Below the pieces are notes generated by a model. It made no database searches and was not told the origin of the DNA. It saw nothing but the letters and a program-made list of their open reading frames with translations. The translations under genes and the position numbers were made by a program. Positions 17,823 through 26,404 of a DNA stretch of 64,000 nucleotides are shown piece after piece (the first letter of the stretch is position 1; every line of letters starts with the position of its first letter). Where the stretch lies: positions 1,426,001 through 1,490,000 of the forward strand of contig NZ_AP022671.1 in assembly GCF_011405515.1 (NCBI RefSeq), read 5' to 3'. The stretch is from Nitrospira sp. KM1. Its GTDB lineage: Bacteria > Nitrospirota > Nitrospiria > Nitrospirales > Nitrospiraceae.

Positions 17823-19126
17823 CGCGCCAACGTTTCGATTTGATTGAACAGCATCACAATATCCTGTTTACTCAGAAGCATGGTGTCATAGAAAGATGTC
17901 CCTGCGAGACGGACATAGATGCCCAATACCGTCATTGTTCCGAGCAGTTGCGTGAGGGCCAGCGCCCATGCCGCTCCCAGTTGTGCCCCGATGGGAATGA
18001 GCCACAGGCTCAATACTAAGCAAGTGACGGCATTTGCTCCTGCCAGCAGCGAAAGCAGTCCGGGCCGCTCAAGTTGGCCCAGCAAATACGGACTGAGCAC
18101 CATGGCGAGACCGACGAACGCTGTACCCACCAGTAAGACACAGAACACCTGCGTGGCCTCAGTATAAGCCTTTCCAAACAGTAAGACGATGACCCATGGC
18201 GCCAGGAAAATACCGAGCGGTAATACCCCCCCTATACCGGTTGTAACGAAGCGCAAATATCGGTTCATGGATGCTTTCGCTTCCTGTGCCGGCAGCATGG
18301 ACATTTTCCGATAAATGGCATCCTGGAACGCCTGCATGGGGAGCAAGACTCGCTCTGCGAGCTGCTGAGCAACTGAAAAGATCCCCACTGCGACGGGACC
18401 GTGAAAAGCATTCAACAAAAACACTGGGATCCGCATCCACAGCATAGTGGACAAAGAACCTGGATACCCTCTCAATCCGAATGACAGCATTTGGGTTGTC
18501 AGGATTCGAAGAGACCCCTTCTCCTGCCCATGCCGCAACTCGAATCGGCCGGCAAGTACAGCCATGACTAGACTTTGCAGCAACATGACGAGGAGATAAA
18601 TCAGCACGGCTGATCCCACACCCGCCGACAGCCCTACGACAAAAACGATCACCAACAACAGTTGCAGTGGACTCATGACGAGTTGGACGGCGTTTAAGAC
18701 CTGGATATTCCCCATTCCGATCATCAAGCTGTTCCAGAACCCGGCATACAAGGTGAACGGCAGCACTGCAAATGCGGCAAGCTGCCATTCCCGCGGAAAG
18801 TTTGGCATCAGCCTTTCGCCGGCAAAGAATAACACCGACCCTCCGATGCCGGTCAGACATGCCCATAGCAACCAGACACCTCGGATCAATACGGCGTGGA
18901 CATTTGCCGCACTGTCACGTTGCCTACCGGCAAATACGTTGGCGCTCTGGGAAAGACCCAGATCTCCGAGGACGGTCAGCACCGACACCATGGCCTGAAA
19001 AAGAAAATATTCCCCTCTACCTTGGGGCTCGAGATATCGAGCCAAGAGGATCACGGTGACCACATTAACCAGGTTGACGGTGAGTCTCGCTCCAAAACCG
19101 ATGAGGGAGAGTTTCAGGGTAGACAC
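17807..19126 (-). CDS. Wzx-type oligosaccharide flippase (MATE/MOP superfamily)
   Basis: A 439-residue integral membrane protein with about 12 hydrophobic segments and the N-terminal pattern of polysaccharide flippases (LARYLEPQGRGEYFLFQAMVS near residues 28-48, then LGLSQSANVFAGR). It should move undecaprenyl-diphosphate-linked O-units across the inner membrane. The start is a GTG at 19126, one base after the stop of the upstream methyltransferase. Together with the O-antigen ligase/polymerase at 3517-4779 it defines a Wzx/Wzy export route, separate from the Wzm/Wzt ABC transporter encoded at 36203-38471. Confidence 0.9.
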   Translation of the reverse strand: MSTLKLSLIGFGARLTVNLVNVVTVILLARYLEPQGRGEYFLFQAMVSVLTVLGDLGLSQSANVFAGRQRDSAANVHAVLIRGVWLLWACLTGIGGSVLFFAGERLMPNFPREWQLAAFAVLPFTLYAGFWNSLMIGMGNIQVLNAVQLVMSPLQLLLVIVFVVGLSAGVGSAVLIYLLVMLLQSLVMAVLAGRFELRHGQEKGSLRILTTQMLSFGLRGYPGSLSTMLWMRIPVFLLNAFHGPVAVGIFSVAQQLAERVLLPMQAFQDAIYRKMSMLPAQEAKASMNRYLRFVTTGIGGVLPLGIFLAPWVIVLLFGKAYTEATQVFCVLLVGTAFVGLAMVLSPYLLGQLERPGLLSLLAGANAVTCLVLSLWLIPIGAQLGAAWALALTQLLGTMTVLGIYVRLAGTSFYDTMLLSKQDIVMLFNQIETLARWKRA

Positions 19127-19127
19127 G

Positions 19128-20000
19128 TCAATCCTTCACCCCCACGAAATAGAATGCATCGGCGGTGATTCTGAGCCTTGAGTCCCGTCGAATGGGGAAA
19201 TCGAGATATTTCAAGGGCCATACAAGGACGCTCACGAACGGCCGACACAAGACCTTGAGATATCGCGTGGGCACGAAATAGGAGATGTATTCCACCATGA
19301 ATGGCCCCAGGAACGACGAAGGGCCGGCACTCACTCCTCCACCGACCTTTCTAAACTTTGAAAAGAGGATCTCCAGTCCGCGATCAGTGAATCTAAAATA
19401 GTCATGTTCATCGTGAATGACATTCATAAAAGGGACATTCACGAAGATCTTCCCACCAGGTCGTAGGACACGGAACATTTCTTCTGCGACCTTCCACGGC
19501 CGCTGAACATGTTCAAGCACAGCATTGCTATACACGGCATCGAGTGACTGATCTGCAAAGGGCAGTTGATGCCCATCGGCGACGACGTCGATGTGTTTTC
19601 TGATTGAGACATCCATATGGATCATTTGAAGCCCAGGAACCAGCGACTCGTCGAACTGCCCGATACCGGAGCCCAGGTTGAGGACCGTCATGTCCCCCGT
19701 ACATTCGTTCACATATGTGAACAGGGAACGATCGATCCATGTCGTGAGTGGGGGGTTGAATCCCAGGATTGGACGGAGTGCCCGGCGTAACCAGGACAAG
19801 GACTGCGGAGCATGGACGTGTGACTGTTTTGGCTCGAACTCACGTCGAAATATGGATTCTGGCGTGAGGAGCACCGGAATCCCATCGCACACTGGGTATT
19901 GCTGAGAGCATACCTTGCAGACAACGGATCTCTTCCCAAAATGCAATGCACTGCGGCAATGTGGACAGGCCAGGATGGAATGCAGAATTTCCGGTTTCAT
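19128..20000 (-). CDS. SAM methyltransferase with N-terminal Trm112-like zinc ribbon
   Basis: A 290-residue protein. The N-terminus carries two CxxC pairs (CPHC about 12 residues from the start and CKVC about 17 further on) followed by YPVCDGIPVLL, the Trm112-like zinc-ribbon pattern. A class I methyltransferase domain follows (LNLGSGIGQFDE, then FADQSLDAVYSNAVLEHV and VLRPGGKIFVNVPFMNV). I start at the ATG at 20000 (MKPEILHSILACPHC) because this is where homologues of this domain combination normally begin. The frame stays open 20 codons further but has no family-like residues there. It is the first gene of the leftward Wzx/Wzy-type block and diverges from the plus-strand glycosyltransferase. 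Its substrate is unknown. Confidence 0.86.
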   Translation of the reverse strand: MKPEILHSILACPHCRSALHFGKRSVVCKVCSQQYPVCDGIPVLLTPESIFRREFEPKQSHVHAPQSLSWLRRALRPILGFNPPLTTWIDRSLFTYVNECTGDMTVLNLGSGIGQFDESLVPGLQMIHMDVSIRKHIDVVADGHQLPFADQSLDAVYSNAVLEHVQRPWKVAEEMFRVLRPGGKIFVNVPFMNVIHDEHDYFRFTDRGLEILFSKFRKVGGGVSAGPSSFLGPFMVEYISYFVPTRYLKVLCRPFVSVLVWPLKYLDFPIRRDSRLRITADAFYFVGVKD

Positions 20001-20191
20001 ACCGTGGCTTCGCGCGTCATCACAAATATAAAGATCATCAATCGGTTGAACACGCGCCACTATATACCTGCTATTCCTGTGACCGAGAACCGCGGGCTCG
20101 CATTTCTTAGGCGAGGTGAGCCATTATGGGCTTGACCAAGGCAACCGGCGGATGACAAGAATAGCAACGTCCGTCACTAGGGCCAAATGCT
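20001..20191. promoter_or_regulatory. Divergent intergenic region
   Basis: The only place in the window where two well-supported genes diverge: the zinc-ribbon methyltransferase leftward and the GT4 glycosyltransferase rightward. The 191 bp are AT-richer than their flanks and must contain at least the rightward promoter. I looked for sigma-70 hexamers. A TTGACC at 20132-20137 faces right but has no convincing -10 at the right distance, and TATATA-like boxes on both strands lack a good -35. No hairpin or clear operator was found. The rightward gene has an AGGG ribosome site nine bases before its ATG. Confidence 0.4.
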
Positions 20192-22168
20192 ATGAGAACA
20201 ATCGATCAATTTCCTGCACCCATCTCACCGGACGGGTATCGTAGGGCTGACGAATCTCGATCGCTCAACAACCAACAGATTCAAGACGCCCTCGACTTTT
20301 GTCACGATCATGGCATTACGGAGTTTGTCCTGGCCGTTCCGTTTGACGTACCTCTCGCCGACATCTGCACCTTGCGAAAGGATTCAAGAGTTGTTGGACT
20401 CATCGTGGCGAAGCCTTCCCAAGAGGTTCGGTCGACCTATAATAACTGGATGGGATGCTACCTCCCCGATAGCTACACATGGACCTTGCCACCGCAGTAT
20501 GCCAACACCATTGTATTCGTAGGAACACGAAGTCGAATCACATTCCGCATGCTCAAATCGTCGGCGCGGCACGGCATCAGACGAATCGTCTGCTGCACCC
20601 CCATGGCGTGGGTCAATCTATCAATCGTATATCTCATCATCTGTCGCATCTGCTCCTATGCCGCGGCAAAGACGGAACGATTTTCTAAGCCGGTAACTCC
20701 ACTGTTCAATACGTTCTTCAACACGTTCTTCACTACGTTCAAGGTGTTGAACACCTCCAGAGTCCTGTTGCCAAAGCGGCTCTACACGCGGTTTTTGTCC
20801 AAAGCGCAAGAGTTCGCGGCCAGTCGCGTTGAGGCAATCCCGGGACGCGTGGTGCTCATCAATTCTGCACTGGCGGCCGGTGGAGCTGAACGGCAGGTCG
20901 TCTCGACGCTGCAGGGTCTTCGCGAAAAGCGGCTGGAAGCCACCCTGCTGTGCGAAGATCTCTATAGCCGATCGGGACATGATTTTTTTCTTGGAAAAGT
21001 ACAAAAGTTGGATATCCCGGTCCGAGAGGTACGCCGCGGAGTCAAACCGATGCAATATGTCGAGAGACTGTCTCGCTTTCCGGATCTGCTTCATCTGTTG
21101 AACAAAATGCCCTGCGCCCTTCGAGACGATGTAATTGACCTCTACATGGAGTTTCGAATCCTGAAGCCTGAAGTGGTGCATGCCTGGCAAGACAGTACAA
21201 GTATCAAAGTCGGAATGGCGGCAACGTTGGCCGGCGTACCCCACATCGTTCTGTCATCGCGCAATGTGAGCCCGCCGCATTTCGCCTATCATCAGGACTA
21301 CATGAAGCCGGCGTACCAAGCGCTCTCGGAATTCGATCAGATTGTGTTCATCAACAACAGCCGTGCCGGGGCCGAGGACTATGCCAGATGGCTCGGCATC
21401 CCCTCGTCTCGCTTCACCCTGGTGCGCAACGGCCTCGATTTGACCGCCCTGCACAGGGCGAAGCCGGAAGAAATCGCGCGTTTCCGAGCTCATCTGAAGA
21501 TTCCCCCAGGCGTACACTTGGTCGGATCGGTATTCCGATATTGGCCGGAAAAGCGCCCGCTCTTATGGATTGAAATGGCCGCAAAGATCGCCTCGCAAGC
21601 TCCGGACGTCCACTTCCTTATCGTGGGATGGGGGCCTCTTCGCTCCGAGATGGAACGCATGATCGACAAGCTCGGTCTTGGAACGCAATTCCACCTGGTA
21701 GAGGAACGGAGCGACATCGCCACGCCGGTCTCGTCAATGGATGTCTTCGTGCTCACCTCGGAGTACGAAGGAACACCCAACGTCGTGATTGAAAGCCAGC
21801 AACTTGGCGTGCCGGTGGTGGCAACAAAAGCCGGAGGAACAGGTGAAGCGATGGCGCCTGGGATTACCGGGTGGATCGTTGATCCGCCGACTCCTGCTGC
21901 GTTGGCAGCACAGGTCCTCAGCGTATTGAACAATGGGCAGGCATTGGCCATAGCCAGGGCCACGGGTCCGGAATTTGTCAGGTCCACATTTGGTATCGAG
22001 CGCATGGTTCGAGAAACGCTAGCGGCCTACCGGGTTCCTGCTTTCACCCAAGATCTCGTTGAACCGAACCTCGTACACAACGCTCGCGCTTCCGAGGAGC
22101 GACGAGATCGAGCGACGCGATTCGATCGACCAGCGTTTACCGAGAATCATATAGCCCGTGTAGAATAA
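20192..22168 (+). CDS. Family 4 glycosyltransferase with unusual N-terminal extension
   Basis: The only long plus-strand gene. The 658-residue product has a C-terminal GT4 domain from about residue 215. It contains INSALAAGGAERQV, ILSSRNVSPPH-like loops and a donor site near VLTSEYEGTPNVVIESQQLG, in which E-x7-E is conserved. Residues 1-205 are an extension I do not recognise: a Rossmann-like part, one hydrophobic helix (about 145-165) and a tandem FNTF repeat (172-183). The last ~45 residues, after the normal GT4 end (RMVRETLAAY), look non-homologous and read through the antisense of the convergent methyltransferase for 150 bp. It sits at the seam between the two O-antigen blocks. Base composition looks less GC-rich than in the core genes. 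Confidence 0.83.
   Translation: MRTIDQFPAPISPDGYRRADESRSLNNQQIQDALDFCHDHGITEFVLAVPFDVPLADICTLRKDSRVVGLIVAKPSQEVRSTYNNWMGCYLPDSYTWTLPPQYANTIVFVGTRSRITFRMLKSSARHGIRRIVCCTPMAWVNLSIVYLIICRICSYAAAKTERFSKPVTPLFNTFFNTFFTTFKVLNTSRVLLPKRLYTRFLSKAQEFAASRVEAIPGRVVLINSALAAGGAERQVVSTLQGLREKRLEATLLCEDLYSRSGHDFFLGKVQKLDIPVREVRRGVKPMQYVERLSRFPDLLHLLNKMPCALRDDVIDLYMEFRILKPEVVHAWQDSTSIKVGMAATLAGVPHIVLSSRNVSPPHFAYHQDYMKPAYQALSEFDQIVFINNSRAGAEDYARWLGIPSSRFTLVRNGLDLTALHRAKPEEIARFRAHLKIPPGVHLVGSVFRYWPEKRPLLWIEMAAKIASQAPDVHFLIVGWGPLRSEMERMIDKLGLGTQFHLVEERSDIATPVSSMDVFVLTSEYEGTPNVVIESQQLGVPVVATKAGGTGEAMAPGITGWIVDPPTPAALAAQVLSVLNNGQALAIARATGPEFVRSTFGIERMVRETLAAYRVPAFTQDLVEPNLVHNARASEERRDRATRFDRPAFTENHIARVE
20705..20740 (+). 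repeat. 12-bp tandem repeat, three copies, in frame
   Basis: Three consecutive 12-base units of the form TTC-AMY-ACG-TTC (20705-20716, 20717-20728, 20729-20740) encode FNTF-FNTF-FTTF within the glycosyltransferase at 20192. The units differ by one to three bases. Because the unit is a multiple of three, copy-number change would not break the frame. Confidence 0.85.
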
Positions 22169-22813
22169 TCCCATCGGGTCCGCGTTGAGCACTTCCATAC
22201 CGTGCTCACGAAAGTGCTTCACCCATCGGCGCCGGCTAAACGTCCAGATTTCAGTCAAGGCATTGCCAAATTCGCCATGCCGCGGAGGAATCGCATGCCC
22301 GCCGGTCGTCCGGACTATGCTCCAAACCACACCGGCGATTCTCACCAGTTCGTGCACAGACACACTCCGCGGAATCAACCCAGGCGCCAACATGCGCCAG
22401 CGCTGCAACAGATCCGCATAATTGGCTACATTCGACCAAAAGCGCCAAACCCCGGTCGGCATCACATGAACGCAATATCCTCCAGGTTTCAACACCCGGC
22501 GACTTTCACGGTGAATCTGACCCAAGTCCAGGATATGTTCTAGCGCGTTGGATGAAAATACGATATCGAACGTGTGATCCGCGAATGGGAATACCCTTCC
22601 ATCGTATTCGGCGACGGGAAAGACGCGGTCAACTTTGTAATGGGATGTGGCAACGTCTATTGAGCTGACATCGAAACCACGTTGGGACAAAAGTTCGGCT
22701 TGATACCCAGTGCCGCCTCCGATTTCCAAGATGGAGGCTCCATCTCGAAAGTGTTTGGCAATGACATCGATTTCATAATTTCGTTCGATATGGAGAAACT
22801 CCGTCGAAAACAT
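22019..22813 (-). CDS. Class I SAM-dependent methyltransferase
   Basis: A 264-residue methyltransferase with the SAM loop LEIGGGTGYQAE near residue 34, the acidic end of strand 2 in SSIDVATS, FDIVFSSNALEHI, and SRRVLKPGGYCVHVMPTG. This is the usual type 11 order. The C-terminal LFYTGYMILG and following SIESRRSISSLLGS are typical of glycan-cluster methyltransferases of this length, so the C-terminus to about 22040 is probably genuine and the overlap of 150 bp with the convergent plus-strand gene is real. It is the last gene of the ABC-transporter-type block. The substrate is unknown. Confidence 0.86.
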   Translation of the reverse strand: MFSTEFLHIERNYEIDVIAKHFRDGASILEIGGGTGYQAELLSQRGFDVSSIDVATSHYKVDRVFPVAEYDGRVFPFADHTFDIVFSSNALEHILDLGQIHRESRRVLKPGGYCVHVMPTGVWRFWSNVANYADLLQRWRMLAPGLIPRSVSVHELVRIAGVVWSIVRTTGGHAIPPRHGEFGNALTEIWTFSRRRWVKHFREHGMEVLNADPMGLFYTGYMILGKRWSIESRRSISSLLGSASVVYEVRFNEILGESRNPVGR

Positions 22814-22855
22814 CTATCAAGATTCTATGACACAACGGGATAAGATCGGAGATGG

Positions 22856-24895
22856 TCAGCCCCTTCGAGCCGTATGCTTGTGTCCCATCCGGAGTAGCGC
22901 ATGACGGATCCTGTTCAGTTTCGACAATGCGCCCCGCATGGTCGACGTGACGGAGCGTGGAGGCCGAGGACCGACAGCGCCACCTCCTGCCTGCCGTTCA
23001 ATCTGCACCAGATTCCTGTAGGCATCATAGATGTCCGTTGGACTCTTGACCTGAAGACCAATTGGCGAGCTTTCCCCGTAATTCGCATAGTATTGGTTTT
23101 TTGGCCTGGGAACTGGAGTGAACTGCGGTACCGTCACGATGATGGGAGCCGGCTTCTTGTCCGTCGTCAGACCTTTTCCCCAACCTGGATGCCCCGAGAC
23201 AGGCCCGGTGACGAGCCACCCCTCCGGCTCGAGCAGATCGTGATATAGACCGTAGCACAGGGGAGAAATGCCCGCTGCCGCTTCGCGTGGAAGGCATAAT
23301 TTATACTCGCCCGCGTGAGACGTAATCGCCAGGTAGGAAATTGGATCGGAATCCCATAAATGAGTGACGATTATTCCCGGATTCCTCATGTTTCGTAATG
23401 ACTCGTACGGATCCTCCACCCTGACGGATACGGTGATCGCGGACCTGTACCGTTCAGCAGCGCGAGCGTAGAGGGTCTTCAACTCCCGAATCATTCCGAG
23501 CGGATTCACCCGCTGTATGGCACGGCTGCCCCACTCCTCCGACTTCAGCACCAGACGCTCGGCATCGTCAAGCACTTCGGGCCACCCCCAAGTCTGTCTC
23601 TCGAAATCCTCAAAAATATCCAGTCGCTCGGTCACCGGATAGATGAGGATAGGAGAAAGGTTCAACCCGATCTCATGCTCAATGGCAAACTCCAGGTTGG
23701 AAGCCAATTCCACCATGTTCGACTTGCAGATGATCATTCCCACGGAAAACACACGTCTGGGAGCATCGTGCGTGGACATAGCGCGCAGCACATTGCTCAA
23801 GACGGAATCATAACTGGCGCCGGCGCGGATTTTCTCAAACGTGTCCTTGGCAAAACTATCGACGGAAATGCTGGCATTGACCCGAGGAAACTTGTCAAGC
23901 TTCTCCAATTCGCGCACCGTCAGCATCGTTCCATTGCTGGTAAATCCGAACGTCAGGTTTGGATTGTCCTTGGTCCGAAAATTATCGATAAATTCCCTGA
24001 AGCGCTTGATCAAATAGGGCTCTCCGCCATGCCAGATGAACTGGTAGAGAAACGGCACGTGCGCCAAGACATCCGGTACCGTCTCCGGTCGATGCTGAAC
24101 GCGCATCAGCCGGACTGTGTTCTGGCTGCAGGCTGGACAATCGATATTGCAGTCAGCCGTCGAAATCAGCGAGATCATGCTCGGCTTCGCAGCCATCTGT
24201 TCCTCGCCCGCTCGATAATCTTTATAGGCCTGTAGCAAATTACGCCCCGACGCTGAATCGGATACAAGGCCGTGAAGCGTGACGGTAATCTCAGCTGCCC
24301 TCAACTCGTAACGCCGACCGTTCATAGCCGGATTGCTGTTGTCCGACGTCGAAAAATAAAGATACCGTCCCCACACGGAATAGCGACCAGCCCCGATATG
24401 CCGGATGTCGTCGTGGAGGGCATCCGGAATAGGTAGAGGGTCATCATCCTCGCATAGGATAACTGGAGTCGGGTTGTTCTTGACTGCCTTCTGGAACCAT
24501 TCCGGAATCAACGTGTAATAGCAGTGACCGCTTTCCGGTAAGAAGTCTGCAGACCACGTGAATTTGGGATACTGGCCATTGCTCCAGCGATACGACATAC
24601 ACTCATGGCATGGATACCCTTGCAAATCACCCGTAGCGTTTCGGTGTCGCAGCTCGCGAAACTGCTTCCCATTCCAGATTTCCTCGATCGTTTGCTCATT
24701 CGTGTTACCCAATGGCTTTCCGGTATTGCCGTACCCCGCCCAAAAACAGCAGGGAACGACCTCTCCCGTCAAATCGATAATCATCTGCTGCCAGGGATAG
24801 GCGCAAATGTTGTCAGTAGACGAACCCGGAACAGCACCGCTGTTGCCGGCTTGATCGGTTCTGCCGATCTCCGTTGGCATGTTTGCATCACTCAT
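22856..24895 (-). CDS. Radical SAM protein with N-terminal SPASM-like region and inserted YSxWG/SDNS module
   Basis: A 679-residue protein with an unusual order of parts. Residues 30-99 look like a SPASM iron-sulfur segment (C31 in CAYPW, C49-C50, EEIWNGKQFRELR, C96-x2-C99). Residues 121-199 are a module shared with two other enzymes of this locus (H161, Y172-S173-x-W175-G, SDNSNP at 184-189, N192-G-R). The radical SAM core follows with C249-x3-C253-x2-C256, which binds the 4Fe-4S cluster, then GGEPYL and SNGT. The last ~150 residues have no recognised domain. It lies 33 bp downstream of the methyltransferase gene that carries the same module, which suggests a shared substrate. A glycan-modifying radical reaction is likely, but which one is unknown. 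Confidence 0.82.
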   Translation of the reverse strand: MSDANMPTEIGRTDQAGNSGAVPGSSTDNICAYPWQQMIIDLTGEVVPCCFWAGYGNTGKPLGNTNEQTIEEIWNGKQFRELRHRNATGDLQGYPCHECMSYRWSNGQYPKFTWSADFLPESGHCYYTLIPEWFQKAVKNNPTPVILCEDDDPLPIPDALHDDIRHIGAGRYSVWGRYLYFSTSDNSNPAMNGRRYELRAAEITVTLHGLVSDSASGRNLLQAYKDYRAGEEQMAAKPSMISLISTADCNIDCPACSQNTVRLMRVQHRPETVPDVLAHVPFLYQFIWHGGEPYLIKRFREFIDNFRTKDNPNLTFGFTSNGTMLTVRELEKLDKFPRVNASISVDSFAKDTFEKIRAGASYDSVLSNVLRAMSTHDAPRRVFSVGMIICKSNMVELASNLEFAIEHEIGLNLSPILIYPVTERLDIFEDFERQTWGWPEVLDDAERLVLKSEEWGSRAIQRVNPLGMIRELKTLYARAAERYRSAITVSVRVEDPYESLRNMRNPGIIVTHLWDSDPISYLAITSHAGEYKLCLPREAAAGISPLCYGLYHDLLEPEGWLVTGPVSGHPGWGKGLTTDKKPAPIIVTVPQFTPVPRPKNQYYANYGESSPIGLQVKSPTDIYDAYRNLVQIERQAGGGAVGPRPPRSVTSTMRGALSKLNRIRHALLRMGHKHTARRG

Positions 24896-24928
24896 TTGAG
24901 CACTCGCAGTCCCTGTAATCCATCTAGT

Positions 24929-26404
24929 CTATTTTCGGCACGATACGAACAACACCAGTGAACCCAAGTCATCATTGCTCAATGCTTGAAACCGGGGGGC
25001 AAATGTCTCACGAATCTCCGGAGTGATCCCCCTGTAAGCATGGTGCTTGGGCAGAAACATCTCATCGTTGAAATACACCACAGGCACATCTTGCTCGGAG
25101 AGTGCGTGCGTATCACAAAAACCCTGCTTGTCGAATGCCTTCAGAAAATCGACCTTTCGCCATCGGTTTTGATAATACTTCATGGTACTGGGCGTCCATC
25201 GCTTGCGCCACTCCTCATCACTGTACGCTAGAAATGCAAATGGATTGTAGGGACCGTCGGTGTCTTTAAAAGGCTCATGGGACGCAAGATCGACAGAATG
25301 CAGCATCAGCCCACCCGGACTGAGGATGCGGTGCATTTCGGCGATTGCTTCCGCGGGCTTCTCGACATGCTCCAGGACTGAAAACGAAAAGATCTGATCC
25401 ACACTTCCGGTTTGCAGAGGGTAGCTATTGACGCCGGCAACGGCAAACTGCAGCGGGAACTCACGTGCGTTTCGTTCCGAATCAGTAGCATTGATAATTG
25501 AGAGGCCGCGCGTCGTATCCATCCAAGGATAAAACTCTCTCGCCATACGCCAGACGCTTCTCAACAGATTCTCATTCCACCATTCCTGCGAGGGAAACGC
25601 GTCGAGGCCGATATATGTTCGTGCGCCAGCCATCAACAACAGCAGCCCCAAAGCGGCGCTCCGTCCCGGGCCGATCTCGACAATAATCTTGTCTTTTAAA
25701 CTCTCCTTCCGCTCCGTCAGCCACCATTGCAGCGTGTTGGAGGTGCGTATGACTCCGACCGATCCACCGTAAATCGACGATTGCTGTTTGAGCAGTTCAC
25801 AGAGAACGTGTTCTTTCGAGTCAAAGAGGGGATCGTGATAGAAGAAGGTCGTGTCGCGGGTATAATTCAAGAAGAAATCGAGAACCGGTTCCTGTTCGCC
25901 GGTCTTGTTCAACTCCACTAACGCTTCGACGGCTATCGGCAGGGCATAGCCGTTCAGCCGTTTGGGATCCGCCAAGGAAATTCCATAGCGTCTGCCGTTC
26001 GACCTGGGATCGGAATTGTCGCTGGAAGCGAATATGACGCCGCTTCCCCAGTGAGAATACCGCCCCTTGCCGTCCCCGGCAATATCCGCATGAAGCGCGT
26101 GCCGGGGTCCCAATAGCCGATCCTCCTCGAACAGGAGCAGCGGTGAACGATTGGGAGTCTCGGAGGCATCGGCGACATGGGAGAACTTTGGAAAATCGAA
26201 TGCAAATGCATGTCCATCGACGTGCCGAATCTGCCGGGGTTCAATGATCGAAATCGAATCGGACATCGCTGATGGAGAACTGGTCGTCGAGGCTGCCGGT
26301 GGACTTAACCAACTCCGTAATTTCGCAAGTCTCTCGCGCATAGATTGCCAACGATTCAATCCACTGAATCCTGACTCGTCTCGCTCGTATTCCCGTACCC
26401 GCAC
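24929..26404 (-). CDS. SAM methyltransferase with N-terminal YSxWG/SDNS module
   Basis: A 491-residue protein. Residues about 62-145 hold the shared module (R101-H-A-L-H105, Y116-S-H-W119-G, SDNSDP at 128-133, N136-G-R). A class I methyltransferase domain follows from about residue 235 (VEIGPGRSAALG, then FSFSVLEHVEKP and ILSPGGLMLHSVD). The start is uncertain. The GTG at 26404 overlaps the upstream glycosyltransferase by 49 bp; an ATG at 26341 (MRERLAKLRSW) avoids the overlap, leaves a 14-bp gap and loses only non-conserved residues. Neither has a clear ribosome site. I give the longer form. The methyl acceptor is presumably the cluster's glycan. Confidence 0.83.
   Translation of the reverse strand: MRVREYERDESGFSGLNRWQSMRERLAKLRSWLSPPAASTTSSPSAMSDSISIIEPRQIRHVDGHAFAFDFPKFSHVADASETPNRSPLLLFEEDRLLGPRHALHADIAGDGKGRYSHWGSGVIFASSDNSDPRSNGRRYGISLADPKRLNGYALPIAVEALVELNKTGEQEPVLDFFLNYTRDTTFFYHDPLFDSKEHVLCELLKQQSSIYGGSVGVIRTSNTLQWWLTERKESLKDKIIVEIGPGRSAALGLLLLMAGARTYIGLDAFPSQEWWNENLLRSVWRMAREFYPWMDTTRGLSIINATDSERNAREFPLQFAVAGVNSYPLQTGSVDQIFSFSVLEHVEKPAEAIAEMHRILSPGGLMLHSVDLASHEPFKDTDGPYNPFAFLAYSDEEWRKRWTPSTMKYYQNRWRKVDFLKAFDKQGFCDTHALSEQDVPVVYFNDEMFLPKHHAYRGITPEIRETFAPRFQALSNDDLGSLVLFVSCRK

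Noticed and set aside
20132-20160. TTGACC as -35 of a promoter for the plus-strand glycosyltransferase
   Set aside because: No acceptable -10 hexamer at 16-19 bases.
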